A stretch of DNA of 64,000 bases from Pseudomonas pergaminensis (GCF_024112395.2 NZ_CP078013.2:2666001-2730000); one strand, 5' to 3'; numbered from the stretch's first letter, positions 41,608 to 50,908 are shown. Numbers and translations are program-made. The notes: generated by a model from the sequence alone, not told the origin.

Positions 41608-43296
41608 TTGAGCGCCGATTTCGAGAGCAAGACAACATTCCAAGGGTTGACCTTCAAGCTGTACCGAGGAGAGGGCGCTGCACTGCTGGCATTCGACCTG
41701 GCCCCCGACCTCGCCACCGTCGATTTTGTCGGCTTCAGCATCGAAGTGCGTTACCCCGGCAGTACGCACTGGGGCGTGCTGCACAACCGGTTGCACTTCG
41801 ACTACCCACCCACGCCCGAGCGCCCGCGTATTTTTCCGTCCACCGAGGCGCCGTTCCAGAAATTCCGCTGGATCCATGTGCCCAGCGAGATCCTGCCGGG
41901 CTATTACCGCTACCGGGTCACCGCCTGCTACATGCGCGCCGACGGCGTGCTGAGCAAGGGTGTGGGCGTGGAGGGGCAGGTCAGCCTCGAAGCGCAAACC
42001 CTCAACCAGTTCGTGAATATCGGCTTCACCCGAGGTTTTGCGTCGTCCCAGGCGTACGGCGACCGTTTCGATAATGAAACACGTATCCTGCCGCCGGCTC
42101 GCTCTGCACCCAGCGCCTACCTGGCGTTGGACATGGCGCCGTTCGAACGCAATTACCAATGGCTGGGGTTCGAGGCACGGCAGTTGATTCTGCAGGTGCT
42201 GGATCAAGTGGCCAACGATCCCGAGCTGACCCTTGATGCACTGATCTACGAAAGCAAGGAGCCCGACCTCCTGCGCCGCCTGGAACACCTCGGCCCGCGC
42301 CTGCGCGCAATCATCGATGACCATGGCGACCAGGGCGCCGCCGACAGCTGTGAAAACCTCAGCGCCACGCGCTTGAGCGCAGCCGGGGCGCAGGTCAAAC
42401 GCTTGCATTTTTCCAGCCAGCAGCACAATAAGGTGCTGATTGTGCGCCGCGCCGGCAAGGCGATCCGCGTGCTGGGCGGCTCCACCAACTTTGCCCTGCG
42501 TGGTTTGTATATCCAGGCCAATAACGTGCTGTTGTTCGACGATGAAAGGGTCGCGGGCAAGTTTGCAGAGGTATTCGATGTTTACTGGCATTCGCCCGCG
42601 ATGTTCCGCCAGCATCCGCTCGCGCAAAAGTGGTGGGTGGTGCGCGACGAGCCGGGCTCCAAAGTGTCGTTGTGCTTTGCACCCCATGCTGACAGCGCAC
42701 TGTCCCTGGACCCCATCGCCACTAGCATCGAAAACGCCACCAGCTCGGTGCTGTATTCCATCGTGTTCCTCAGCCTGATCAACGGCAAAGTGCGCACCGC
42801 GCTGGATGAGTTGATGCGGCGCGCGCTGTTCTCCTATGGCGTGGCCCAGCGCACCGGCAAGCTGGCGGTGCGCAAGCCGGACGGCTCGGTGGGGCTGCTG
42901 CCGTTCGCTTACCTGGCGAGTAACGCGCCGGCGCCGTTCAGGTCGGAATGGTCGGGCAATGCGGGGAACATGGTGCACAACAAGTTTGTGGTCACCGACT
43001 TCAACGGCGCCAACCCCACGGTGTACACCGGGTCATCCAACCTGGCCGGGGGCGGGGAGAAGAACAACGGCGACCACCTGATCCGCATTGAAGACCGCAA
43101 GGTCGCCGTGGTGTATGCCATCGAGGCGTTGCGCCTATTTGACCACTTCCACTTTCGCGTCAATGCCAGCCAGCCCGGTGCGCTGCAGACCCTGCGCCTG
43201 GCCAAGCCACCGGCAGCGGGGCAAAAAACCTGGTTTGACGCCTACTACCGACCCGGTCATGTGAAGGCGCGGGACCGCGAGTTGTTCGTCAAATAG
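41608..43296 (+). CDS. Phospholipase D-family protein with one degenerate HKD motif
   Basis: 562 residues, no signal peptide. The N-terminal ~135 residues form a beta-rich module. The first PLD motif is H273-N-K275 followed by Arg at position 280 where Asp is expected; the second, H457-N-K459 with D464 and G475-S476, is complete. PLD enzymes use both His, so activity is still possible. Such large cytosolic PLD proteins hydrolyse phospholipids or nucleic acid, or act in antibacterial systems. A TTG start with AAGGGAC upstream is used. It is single, between hxlR and a tetR gene. Confidence 0.85.
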   Translation: MSADFESKTTFQGLTFKLYRGEGAALLAFDLAPDLATVDFVGFSIEVRYPGSTHWGVLHNRLHFDYPPTPERPRIFPSTEAPFQKFRWIHVPSEILPGYYRYRVTACYMRADGVLSKGVGVEGQVSLEAQTLNQFVNIGFTRGFASSQAYGDRFDNETRILPPARSAPSAYLALDMAPFERNYQWLGFEARQLILQVLDQVANDPELTLDALIYESKEPDLLRRLEHLGPRLRAIIDDHGDQGAADSCENLSATRLSAAGAQVKRLHFSSQQHNKVLIVRRAGKAIRVLGGSTNFALRGLYIQANNVLLFDDERVAGKFAEVFDVYWHSPAMFRQHPLAQKWWVVRDEPGSKVSLCFAPHADSALSLDPIATSIENATSSVLYSIVFLSLINGKVRTALDELMRRALFSYGVAQRTGKLAVRKPDGSVGLLPFAYLASNAPAPFRSEWSGNAGNMVHNKFVVTDFNGANPTVYTGSSNLAGGGEKNNGDHLIRIEDRKVAVVYAIEALRLFDHFHFRVNASQPGALQTLRLAKPPAAGQKTWFDAYYRPGHVKARDRELFVK

Positions 43297-43882
43297 GCTC
43301 GGGTTGGCCATCCACCAACTGCTGGAACAGCGGCGTCAGCAGGTCGACCAACACCTGGGGATCGGCCTTGGCCAGTGCCGACAGTTCGAGCATTTGGCGC
43401 ATCATCTGGAACCCGGAAACCAACGCCATCACCAGCGCCGCGCGCTCCTCGTGGTGAGCGCCCTTGAGGGCGGCGGCCATGGTCGCCTGGTGACCTTTTT
43501 CTACCTGTTCGCGGCCGATGATGGCGGCGCGTTTGCTGGAAGCCGAGTGCAGCATGATCAGGAAACCTTCCAGCGGCGTGCTGCCGGCTTCGGTGATGCT
43601 GACCAATGCGGTGGCGAGGGTGCGTCCGAGGTTTTGCGAAGGGAGGTTGCCTTCGGTGAGGATGATAGGGGTGGCCATGGTGTCGGCGATCACTTCGGCA
43701 AACAGCTGCTCCTTGGAGCCGAAGTAGCGGTTGACCAGCATCGCGGTCACCCCCGCGCCGGCGGCGATTTCACCTACGCCGGCGCCGTCATAGCCCGATT
43801 GGGCGAACGCTTTGCGCGCGGAGAGCAAGATGGCTTCGCGCGTGACGGCGGCGTTGCGCCGTCGTGGAATGGGGTTGGGCAT
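43289..43882 (-). CDS. TetR-family transcriptional regulator
   Basis: 197 residues. The N-terminal helix-turn-helix is standard: TREAILLSARKAFAQSGYDG, then GEIAAGAGVTAMLVNRYFGSKEQLF. The C-terminal ligand domain ends LTPLFQQLVDGQPEP. AGGAC lies before the ATG. It follows the secreted hydrolase gene by 64 bases on the same strand and may be co-transcribed with and control it. Its last bases overlap the convergent PLD gene by eight. Confidence 0.92.
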   Translation of the reverse strand: MPNPIPRRRNAAVTREAILLSARKAFAQSGYDGAGVGEIAAGAGVTAMLVNRYFGSKEQLFAEVIADTMATPIILTEGNLPSQNLGRTLATALVSITEAGSTPLEGFLIMLHSASSKRAAIIGREQVEKGHQATMAAALKGAHHEERAALVMALVSGFQMMRQMLELSALAKADPQVLVDLLTPLFQQLVDGQPEPI

Positions 43883-43946
43883 TGGCGTCCTGACGTGGCT
43901 GGAAACGGTGGGCGCGCAGGTGATGCGCGCCGACAGGGTACAGGGT

Positions 43947-44789
43947 CTATTTGCCGTCGAGGAAGCCCAGCAATGCCGCATTGAACAACGCCGGGTCCTG
44001 CAGGAAGGCAAAGTGGCTGGTATTGGGCAGGATCAACAGGCCCGCACCGGGAATGGTCGCGGCCATGTACTCGGTGTGTTCGCGCTTGATCGCCTCGTCA
44101 TGGTCGCCATCGGCAATCAGGATCGGCGTCTTGATGCTTTGCAGTTGCGCGTCGGTCCAGTTCGGTTGGCTGGCCCACATGTGGCTGATCTGTTCGACAA
44201 ACGCGTCGTACTCTTTCGGCGTTGGCGACAGCTTGCCGTACTCCTTGCCCGCGCGTTCGATGAAGGCCGCGAAGGTCGGGTTCTTCTCGACGCCATCCTT
44301 CACCCCGGCAGTCTGGGTGTTGGCGGCGAAGGCGAACACTTTGCCGATACGGTCCGGGTGACGCAGGGCCAGGTCGATGCCGATGATGGCGCCGTCGCTC
44401 CAGCCGACGATATCGGCGCGGGGGATTTTCAGGCTGTCGAGCACGGCGACCACGTCGTCGGCCATCAGGTCGTAGCCGTAGGGTTTGTCGTCCCGCGAGC
44501 TGCGCCCGTGGCCACGGCTGTCGATACTGATCACCGTGTGCTTGGCGGCCAGCGCCTTGACCTGGTTGCCCCAGTAATCGGAGTTGGACAAACCACCGTG
44601 CAGCAGCACCACCGGCGAGCCATGGCCGGTGCGGGTGTAATAGACCTTGATGCCGTTGACGGCGGCGTAGCCGCCCTTGGCGCCAGCCACGGGGGCGGGC
44701 GTTGGCGGCAGGGTTTCCCAGCGTTCAGCGGCTTGGGCCGCAGAAAAACACAGCATCAGGCAGGCGGCTGCCAACAGGCGACGTGACAT
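43947..44789 (-). CDS. Exported alpha/beta hydrolase
   Basis: 280 residues with a signal peptide (MSRRLLAAACLMLCFSAAQA). The hydrolase fold shows the oxyanion block VVLLHGGLSNSDYWG, the nucleophile elbow IVGWSDGAIIG with Ser in GWSDG, an acid in ILIADGDHDE and the His in PNTSHFAF. AAGGAACC precedes the ATG. Probable periplasmic esterase or lactonase-type enzyme. Paired with the following TetR gene, it may answer to a xenobiotic or acyl compound. Confidence 0.9.
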   Translation of the reverse strand: MSRRLLAAACLMLCFSAAQAAERWETLPPTPAPVAGAKGGYAAVNGIKVYYTRTGHGSPVVLLHGGLSNSDYWGNQVKALAAKHTVISIDSRGHGRSSRDDKPYGYDLMADDVVAVLDSLKIPRADIVGWSDGAIIGIDLALRHPDRIGKVFAFAANTQTAGVKDGVEKNPTFAAFIERAGKEYGKLSPTPKEYDAFVEQISHMWASQPNWTDAQLQSIKTPILIADGDHDEAIKREHTEYMAATIPGAGLLILPNTSHFAFLQDPALFNAALLGFLDGK

Positions 44790-44898
44790 AGCGGTTCCTT
44801 TTTTGTGTTGAGGGGGGCTGAACTCTAGCATCGGCTGCGGCCCGGCAAATACGCATTTTTGCCTATCAAAACCTGCCGTTCGAAAGAAAAAAATGCAG

Positions 44899-45180
44899 TT
44901 ATATCAATGGAATAAAAGCGTCTAAAAGCACCTTGTGGGCAATCAGGCTGTTGGCACAATCGATCAGCGTTTCGCGGGCCGGGCGTGTGTGCCAGCCGAG
45001 CATGACGCGGGCTTTTTCGGCTGTGTGGCGATGTTGGCGGCCGAGGTTGGGGGGCAGGCCGCGCAGGAGCGGATCGAAACGTGCCAGCAGGCGCAGCAGC
45101 CAATCGGGGATATTGCGGGTGGGCACCTGGATGGCCGCTTCGTCTAGATGGTCAGGCTGCCGCTGGGACATGTCGGCCAT
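44899..45180 (-). pseudogene. Remnant of an NAD-dependent epimerase/dehydratase
   Basis: The frame reads AIQVPTRNIPDWLLRLLARFD, then LLRGLPPNLGRQHRHTAEKARV and MLGWHTRPARETLIDCANSLI, which is the C-terminal end of extended-SDR epimerases (PTRxxPDWLxRLLARFD and KARxLLGWxPRP). The N-terminal two-thirds with the Rossmann fold are missing. Frame extension upstream to 45303 runs into the leader of the lysE gene, so the longer reading is not a protein. Probably a decayed gene. Confidence 0.65.
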
Positions 45181-45204
45181 CCACGGGAATTGCGGCGATC
45201 GTCT

Positions 45205-45233
45205 ACAAAATAATTCGACGAGGGTTATTTTGT
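45205..45233. promoter_or_regulatory. Perfect inverted repeat upstream of the LysE-type gene
   Basis: ACAAAATAA and TTATTTTGT form nine perfect pairs with an 11-base centre, about 70 bases before the lysE-type start. It is AT-rich and strongly palindromic, fitting an operator, perhaps of the AraC or an Lrp/ArgP-type regulator. It could also be a transcript hairpin for the pseudogene side. Confidence 0.4.
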
Positions 45234-45302
45234 TCAATACCCCGCTCTTGATGCGCTTTACCGTGGGCCCATCGTCACTCGTTCGAATAAGAAGGAATTG
45301 CA

Positions 45303-45890
45303 ATGAGCTTGATCGTTTCCATGGCTGCGTTTGCGTTGGCCACCTCCATCACACCGGGACCTGTGAATGTGGTCGCCCTGAGTTCAGGGGCGCGCTTCGG
45401 TTTTGTGGCGAGCCAGAAACACGTGTTTGGCGCGGCGGCGGGTTTTACCTTGTTGCTGGTATTGATCGGCCTGGGCTTGCATGAAGTGCTGCTGCGCTGG
45501 CCGATCCTGACTCAGTTGATCCAGTGGGGCGGGGTGGTCTTCCTGCTGTACATGGCCTGGAAGCTGGCAGTGGACGATGGCCGGCTGGATGCCGATGGCA
45601 CCGCCACCGCGCCGTCGATGCTGTATGGCGCAGTCATGCAATGGCTCAACCCCAAGGCATGGCTGGCCTGCGTCGCGGGGATGGGGCTGTTTGTGGCCGA
45701 CGGTGATGCGCAGCAAGTGTGGCTGTTCGCGAGCCTCTACCTGGTGATCTGCTACCTGTCGGTGGCGTGCTGGGCCTATGCCGGGACGTTTCTGCGCCGC
45801 TACCTGGGCAACCCCCAGGGCGTGCGTGTGTTCAACCGCTCAATGGCCGCGTTGCTGGTGGCCAGTGTGGGTTATTTGCTGATGGCTTGA
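45303..45890 (+). CDS. LysE-family amino-acid exporter
   Basis: 195 residues with six hydrophobic segments and the LysE/RhtB opening MAAFALATSITPGPVNVVAL plus ARFGFVASQKHVFGAAAGF. AAGGAATTGCA precedes the ATG. It would export an amino acid such as lysine, arginine, threonine or homoserine derivatives across the inner membrane. It converges with the AraC gene, their 3' ends overlapping by 59 bases, which is unusually long. AraC next to LysE is a recurrent pair in Pseudomonas. Confidence 0.92.
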   Translation: MSLIVSMAAFALATSITPGPVNVVALSSGARFGFVASQKHVFGAAAGFTLLLVLIGLGLHEVLLRWPILTQLIQWGGVVFLLYMAWKLAVDDGRLDADGTATAPSMLYGAVMQWLNPKAWLACVAGMGLFVADGDAQQVWLFASLYLVICYLSVACWAYAGTFLRRYLGNPQGVRVFNRSMAALLVASVGYLLMA

Positions 45891-46725
45891 GCAGGTCGCG
45901 GTACTGCCCGGGCGTGGCGGCGAAGTGCAGCTTGAACGCGCGCTGGAAATGCGCCTGGTCGGCAAAGCCGGCGGCCAGGGCGACCTCGGCGATCAGCTCG
46001 CCGTTACGCAACTGGGCGCGGGCAAACTGGATACGCTGGTTCACCAGGAACGCATGGGGCGTCAGCCCGTAATACTGCTTGAACGCGCGAATCAGGTAGG
46101 ACGGCGATAACTCGGCAGCCAGGCAGATATCTTCGAGTTTCAACGCCTGGGTGCAATGGGCGCGGATGAACTCGGCGGCGCGTTCCAGCTTGTGGTTGAC
46201 CTCACGTGGCGGCGTGTCGGAGGGGTTGAGGCGCTGTTGCACTTCACTAAAGTAACTCACCAGCGCACTTTGCTTTTGCAGGTGTTCAGCTTGCGTGTCC
46301 ACCAGTGTGCGGTAGAGCGCCAACAGCCCGCGATACAACACGGGGTCGCACGTGTAAGGGGTGTTGAACGCTCGATAGCCCTGGTCGGTGCTGAACCCCA
46401 GTTGGTATTGCAGGTCGGTCAGCCAGGGCGTATCGAGGTACAGCATCTGATAAGACCAGTGCTCGTTATCGATGGGGTTGCAGGCGTGCACATCGCCTGG
46501 GTTCATCAACACCACGGTGCCGGCGCTGATCTGGAAGGTCTGCGCGCCGTAGTGGTAATAGCTGCGCCCCAGGGTCACCGCACCGATGGAGAAGTGTTCG
46601 TGGGCGTGCCGACCGTAGGTGACCTTGCGTCCGTCGGCGATGGTGCGCGCTTCGATGAACGGCAGGCGCTCGTCGCGCCAGAACTGCGGCGCGTGCGCGG
46701 GATGCATGGGGGTGTTCGGCAGCAT
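45832..46725 (-). CDS. AraC-family transcriptional regulator
   Basis: 297 residues: N-terminal cupin (HAHEHFSIGAVTLGRSYYHYG, VVLMNPGDVHACNPID), then two HTHs (LKLEDICLAAELSPSYLIRAF and IAEVALAAGFADQAHFQRAF) and ATPGQYRDLL. A 17-residue extension follows the usual C-terminus, and this part lies opposite the lysE gene's end. It is likely to regulate the exporter. The start is the GTG/ATG region at MLPNTPMHPAHAPQF; a later in-frame Met is possible. Confidence 0.92.
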   Translation of the reverse strand: MLPNTPMHPAHAPQFWRDERLPFIEARTIADGRKVTYGRHAHEHFSIGAVTLGRSYYHYGAQTFQISAGTVVLMNPGDVHACNPIDNEHWSYQMLYLDTPWLTDLQYQLGFSTDQGYRAFNTPYTCDPVLYRGLLALYRTLVDTQAEHLQKQSALVSYFSEVQQRLNPSDTPPREVNHKLERAAEFIRAHCTQALKLEDICLAAELSPSYLIRAFKQYYGLTPHAFLVNQRIQFARAQLRNGELIAEVALAAGFADQAHFQRAFKLHFAATPGQYRDLLKPSANNPHWPPATRPLSG

Positions 46726-46858
46726 GGTGGCGGTTCCGTCCCTTGAGAGATCGAAGGAGGATCATTGCACAGGCTGCCACAAGTTTCAGGTGCTTAAGCG
46801 CGGCTGCTGCACGTTTGGCAAGAGAGCAAGCTCCCTTGCCACCGGTTAGCGTTCGAGC

Positions 46859-49321
46859 CTAGAAGTCCCACTTGGTCGCCAATTGCAGGCTACGCGGTTC
46901 GCCGTAGAAACCGGTGCCGAAGTTGCCCAGGCCCGTGTAGTACGTTTTGTCGAACAGGTTCTTCACGTTGAGCGTGGTGCTCAGGTGGTCGTTGAAGCGG
47001 TAGCGCGCCATCAGGTCCACCAGGTAGTAGCTGTCCTGGGTGATGCGTGAGTTGTGGCCGAAGTTGACCGTGTCATTCGGGTCCGGCTGGAACACATTGC
47101 CGAAGAATTCGCTCTGCCAGTTCACGCCGCCGCCGACGGTGACGTTCTCGAGGGCGCCGGGCAGGCGGTAAGTGCTGAACAGGCGCACCACTTGCCGTGG
47201 CGTGGTGGTTTGCAGCACCGAGCTGTAGACGTAGCCGTCATTGGCGTCGCGGGTGTGTTGGTAAGTGTAGCCGGCGGAGACGTTCCAGCCGTCCAGCACT
47301 TCACCCGACAACTCCGCTTCGAAGCCCTTGGTGGTGGCGCCGGCGATGGCGCGGTACACCGAGTCGGTCTCGAAGCCCGAGACGTACTCGGCAACATTGT
47401 CCTGCTCAATGCGAAACGCTGCAAAGCTGGCGTTGAGGCGGCCGTCGTAGAACGCGGCCTTGATCCCGGCTTCGTAGGTATCGCCTTCGATCGGATCAAG
47501 CAGTTTGCGGTCGGCGTCCTTGCTGGTTTGCGGGCGGTAGATCTGGGTGTAGCTGGTGTACACCGACCAGGTGTCGTTGAGGTCATAGACGATGCCGGCG
47601 TACGGCGTGACCACGCCGCTCTGGTGGTAGGTGGTGCGGTTGTCGGCCTTGGTCGGGTCGTAGAAGTCGGTGGTGTCGGTGCCGCTGAACGTGCTCACGC
47701 GGGTGCCGAGGATCACCGACAAATCATCGGTGGGTTTCAGGCGCGTGGCCAGGTACGCCCCGGTCTGGCGCTGCACGATATCGTTCTGGCCGCTGCGCGG
47801 GATGTCCGGCTTGGCGTATTCGCCGTGCCAGTCGAAGATACTGCCGCCCACCGGTGGGTAGATCGAGCCGTACACCGGCACGTCCTGTTTAGAGCGGGTG
47901 GCCATGAAGCCCATGATCAACTCGTGCTCGCGGCCAAACAGGCTGAACGGCCCGCTGAGGTTGACGTCCAGGGTGTTCTGCACCTGGTCGCCCTTGTACT
48001 TGCCCATGAACATGTACATGTTCTCGCCGCTGACCGGGTCCGGGTTGCCACCGCTGGCGGACGCGAGCAGGGTGTCGTGCTGGCTGCGCTTGCGGTCGAG
48101 GCTGACCTTGAGCGACCAGTCATTCGCCAGCTTCTGCTGCACCGAGGCGAAGAGCGTCTGGTTGGTGAAATCGCGGCGGCTCCAGTCGGCGGCTGGGTTG
48201 AACGAACGCGAGAAGTGGGTGCGCGAACCGTCGCTGAAATACATCGGGAAACCGGTCCAACTGGCGCCGCGTGAGCGCGTGTCCTGCTGGTCGATGCCGA
48301 AGGTCAGCAGGGTGTCGGGCGTCAAGTCGGCTTCGAGGATGCCGTAGGCGATGTCCTTGGTGTGCTGGTAGTGGTCCAGGTACGACTGGCGGTCCTGGTA
48401 CACGCCGACAAAACGCCCGCGCACATTGCCGGACTCGGTCAGCGGGCCGGAGAGGTCGCCTTCGGTGCGGTAGTTGTCCCAGGAACCGAAGGTCTGGGTC
48501 ACCGAGGCCTTGAACGCCGCCGTGGGTTTCTTGCGGATCAGGTTGACGGTGGCCGACGGGTCGCCGGAGCCGCTCAGCAGGCCGGCCGAGCCCTTGATGA
48601 TTTCCAGGTGGTCATACACCGCCATGTCGGTGCTGGTGGTGCCGTAGTCATACACGCCGTCGTAGGTGGAGTTGACGCCGTCATACTGGAAATTGGTGAT
48701 CGGCAAGCCCCGGCTGGAGAACTCCCAGCGCTCGCTGTCGTAGTTCTGCACGCTGACGCCAGGGGCGCGGCGCAGGGTGTCGGCGATGTTCGTGGAGCCC
48801 TGGTCGTCCATCTGCTGGCGGGTGATCACCGTGACCGATTGCGGGGTTTCGCGCATCGACAGCGGCAGGCCGGTGGCCGACGCCATGGAACCGGTGGTGT
48901 ACGAATGCGTGTCTTCGGTGGTCGCGCCCAGGCCCTGGCCGGAGATCGTGGTGGCGCCCAGTTCCAGGGCGCCGCTGTTGGCTGGAATCGGCTCCAGCAC
49001 GTAGCTGTTGTTGCCCTGGGCGACGGCCTGCAAGCCACTGCCTTGCAACAGGCGCTGCAAACCGCTGGCGGGGGTGTAGCTGCCATTCAGGCCGGGGCTG
49101 GTTTTACCGGCGGCGAGGTTGTTGTGGCCTGCGATGAAAAGGCCGGACTGCTCGGCAAAGCTGTTCAACACACTGACCAGGGAGCCGGCGGCGATCCGGT
49201 AGTTGCGAGTGGCTTCCTGGGTGGCGGCTGATTCGGCGGCGTAGGCCGCCGGCGCGCCGAGGCAAAACAGCGACGTGGCCAGCGCCAATGGGCGCAGCGC
49301 AAAACGAGCAGGTTGCGACAT
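46859..49321 (-). CDS. TonB-dependent siderophore receptor with STN domain (FpvA/FhuE-like)
   Basis: 820 residues. Signal peptide (to about residue 29, APAAYAAESA), STN domain (~40-110, YRIAAGSLVSVLNSFAEQS), TonB-box-like LELGATTISG, plug (SMRETPQSVTVITRQQMDDQ, HLEIIKGSAGLLSGSGDPS) and barrel ending YGEPRSLQLATKWDF, as in FpvA, FoxA and FhuE receptors. It is likely to import a ferric hydroxamate or xenosiderophore. Lying directly behind fecI-like and fecR-like genes, it is the input of a cell-surface signalling system that reports the presence of its siderophore. The start is the inner Met giving MSQPARF. Confidence 0.93.
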   Translation of the reverse strand: MSQPARFALRPLALATSLFCLGAPAAYAAESAATQEATRNYRIAAGSLVSVLNSFAEQSGLFIAGHNNLAAGKTSPGLNGSYTPASGLQRLLQGSGLQAVAQGNNSYVLEPIPANSGALELGATTISGQGLGATTEDTHSYTTGSMASATGLPLSMRETPQSVTVITRQQMDDQGSTNIADTLRRAPGVSVQNYDSERWEFSSRGLPITNFQYDGVNSTYDGVYDYGTTSTDMAVYDHLEIIKGSAGLLSGSGDPSATVNLIRKKPTAAFKASVTQTFGSWDNYRTEGDLSGPLTESGNVRGRFVGVYQDRQSYLDHYQHTKDIAYGILEADLTPDTLLTFGIDQQDTRSRGASWTGFPMYFSDGSRTHFSRSFNPAADWSRRDFTNQTLFASVQQKLANDWSLKVSLDRKRSQHDTLLASASGGNPDPVSGENMYMFMGKYKGDQVQNTLDVNLSGPFSLFGREHELIMGFMATRSKQDVPVYGSIYPPVGGSIFDWHGEYAKPDIPRSGQNDIVQRQTGAYLATRLKPTDDLSVILGTRVSTFSGTDTTDFYDPTKADNRTTYHQSGVVTPYAGIVYDLNDTWSVYTSYTQIYRPQTSKDADRKLLDPIEGDTYEAGIKAAFYDGRLNASFAAFRIEQDNVAEYVSGFETDSVYRAIAGATTKGFEAELSGEVLDGWNVSAGYTYQHTRDANDGYVYSSVLQTTTPRQVVRLFSTYRLPGALENVTVGGGVNWQSEFFGNVFQPDPNDTVNFGHNSRITQDSYYLVDLMARYRFNDHLSTTLNVKNLFDKTYYTGLGNFGTGFYGEPRSLQLATKWDF

Positions 49322-49418
49322 GAAGGGTTCCCTTTGGATCAAATCGATCGGCGAAATAGAGCGTCTGCAGGGTTAACCGAACGAGTGTGGGAAAAGGGAA
49401 CTGACATTCAGCGTTTTT

Positions 49419-50369
49419 TTACTTTGGCCCGACAGTGACCCACCAGGGCATCGGCTTGTCGACGCGAATCGGCAGCGCCGCTTGCAACAGGTGCAGGGCG
49501 TGATCGCTGTCGATCAGCGGGAATGAACCCATCACCGGCAGTTGCGCCACAGCCGGGTCGCAGCCCAGGTGGCCGGGGCGATAGCGGTTGAGTTCGGCGA
49601 TCAATTGGCCCAGCGGGAGGTTGTCCGCCAACAGTACGCCACGGCTCCAGGCTTCACGGGCCGGGGAGGCCGGTGCAGTAGGGGCGAAGCCGTCGCGCGT
49701 AAAGGACACCTGTTGGCCGGCTTCGAGGATGCGCGCCTGCGCGTCGTGCGTGGTGACCTGCACCCGCCCTTCGAAGACGTTGAGCTGGGTGTGATGCTCG
49801 CCGTGCAGCACACTGAATCGTGTCCCCAGCGCCTGCATACGCCCGTGTTCGGTGTCCACCAGGAATGGCCGGCTGGCGTCCTTGGCCGTGTCGATCAGCA
49901 CTTCGCCAAAGCGCAACTGCAACAACCGTTGTAGCCCATCAAAACGCACATCCAACGCACTCAAGGCGTTCAGCCACACATGGCTGCCGTCGGCCAGCAG
50001 CGCATCGCGCGTCTCGCCGCTGCCGGTGGCGTAGTCCGCACGCCAGCCGCCTACCAGTCGAGGCAGGGCGGTCGTGCGCCAGGTGCCCCAGGCCAGTGTC
50101 GAACCGGCACACAGCACCAACAGCGTCTTGAGGGCCTGGCGCCGCGAACTGCGCAACGCCCGGCTGGCGCCTTGGGGTTGTTCCATCAAGGGCGCAAAGC
50201 GTTGGCTGACCCGCTCTACATACTGCCAGGCCGCCAGGTGCTCGGGGTTCTGTGCCACCCAGGCTTGCCAACGCTGGTGTTCCTGGTTGCTGGCCGGGTC
50301 CTGCAGGCGCACGTACCAGTGCGCCGCCTGCTCCAGGCTGGCATGGCTGAGGGTGCCGGAAGTGTTCAT
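49419..50369 (-). CDS. FecR-family anti-sigma/sigma regulator
   Basis: 316 residues with a cytoplasmic DUF4880-type N-terminus (ASLEQAAHWYVRLQDP, HQRWQAWVAQNPEHLAAW), a single membrane helix (TLLVLCAGSTLAWGTW, near 84-99), and the periplasmic FecR domain (GSGETRDALLADGSHVWLNA, VFEGRVQVTTHDA). It transmits the signal from the STN domain of the adjacent receptor to its sigma factor. Its ATG overlaps the sigma gene's stop by four bases. The gap of about 95 bases to the receptor gene probably holds the sigma-dependent promoter. Confidence 0.93.
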   Translation of the reverse strand: MNTSGTLSHASLEQAAHWYVRLQDPASNQEHQRWQAWVAQNPEHLAAWQYVERVSQRFAPLMEQPQGASRALRSSRRQALKTLLVLCAGSTLAWGTWRTTALPRLVGGWRADYATGSGETRDALLADGSHVWLNALSALDVRFDGLQRLLQLRFGEVLIDTAKDASRPFLVDTEHGRMQALGTRFSVLHGEHHTQLNVFEGRVQVTTHDAQARILEAGQQVSFTRDGFAPTAPASPAREAWSRGVLLADNLPLGQLIAELNRYRPGHLGCDPAVAQLPVMGSFPLIDSDHALHLLQAALPIRVDKPMPWWVTVGPK

Positions 50370-50887
50370 TGCACCAGCATCCCGTCGAGTTCGGCTTCAA
50401 GGATGGCGCAGTGCAGCAGGGCCTGGGCCATGTATTTCTTGACCATGCGTTCACCCACGCCCAGGTGCTCGGCGATCTGTTTGTAGGGTTGGCCGTGCAA
50501 CTGGGCGAGCAGGAAGGCTTCGCTGACTTTCTTCGGCAGGCGCGCGAGCATGGCGTCTACTTCGTAGAGGGTCTCGACGATGATTGCGCGTTGTTCCGGT
50601 GAAGGTTGGATGGCTTCCGGGCACAGGGCCAGGCTCTCCAGCCAGGCTTTTTCGAGCTGACGGCGGCGCCAGTGGTCGATGCACAAGCCACGGGCGATGG
50701 TGGCCAGGTAGGAGCGCTGGCGCAGGTGATCGGTCTCGACCGGAGGCCGGTTGAGGATACGGATAAACGTGTCGTGGGCCAGGTCGGCGGCATCCCAACG
50801 GTCGTTCAAGCGGCGCCGTAACAGGCCGAGCAGCCAGCTGTGGTGGGTGCCGTAGAGGTGGGTGAAAGAGGTCGACACGATTTCCAT
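50366..50887 (-). CDS. FecI-type ECF sigma factor
   Basis: 173 residues, typical of iron-regulated ECF sigma factors: region 2 LLGLLRRRLNDRWDAADLAH with DTFIRIL, and region 4 RLPKKVSEAFLLAQLHGQPYKQ with LGVGERMVKKYMAQALLHC (both split by my reading). It heads the sigma-FecR-receptor series. Upstream, TAAATAAGAATTGGTC resembles half of a Fur box. It is expected to be expressed under low iron and to activate the receptor gene. Confidence 0.93.
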   Translation of the reverse strand: MEIVSTSFTHLYGTHHSWLLGLLRRRLNDRWDAADLAHDTFIRILNRPPVETDHLRQRSYLATIARGLCIDHWRRRQLEKAWLESLALCPEAIQPSPEQRAIIVETLYEVDAMLARLPKKVSEAFLLAQLHGQPYKQIAEHLGVGERMVKKYMAQALLHCAILEAELDGMLVQ

Positions 50888-50908
50888 CCAGCGCAAAAGG
50901 ATTGGCGT

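Noticed and set aside
44899..45303. Reading the epimerase fragment as an intact 134-residue gene
   Set aside because: The first 40 residues lie in the leader of lysE and include its operator-like repeat; only the C-terminal part has homology.
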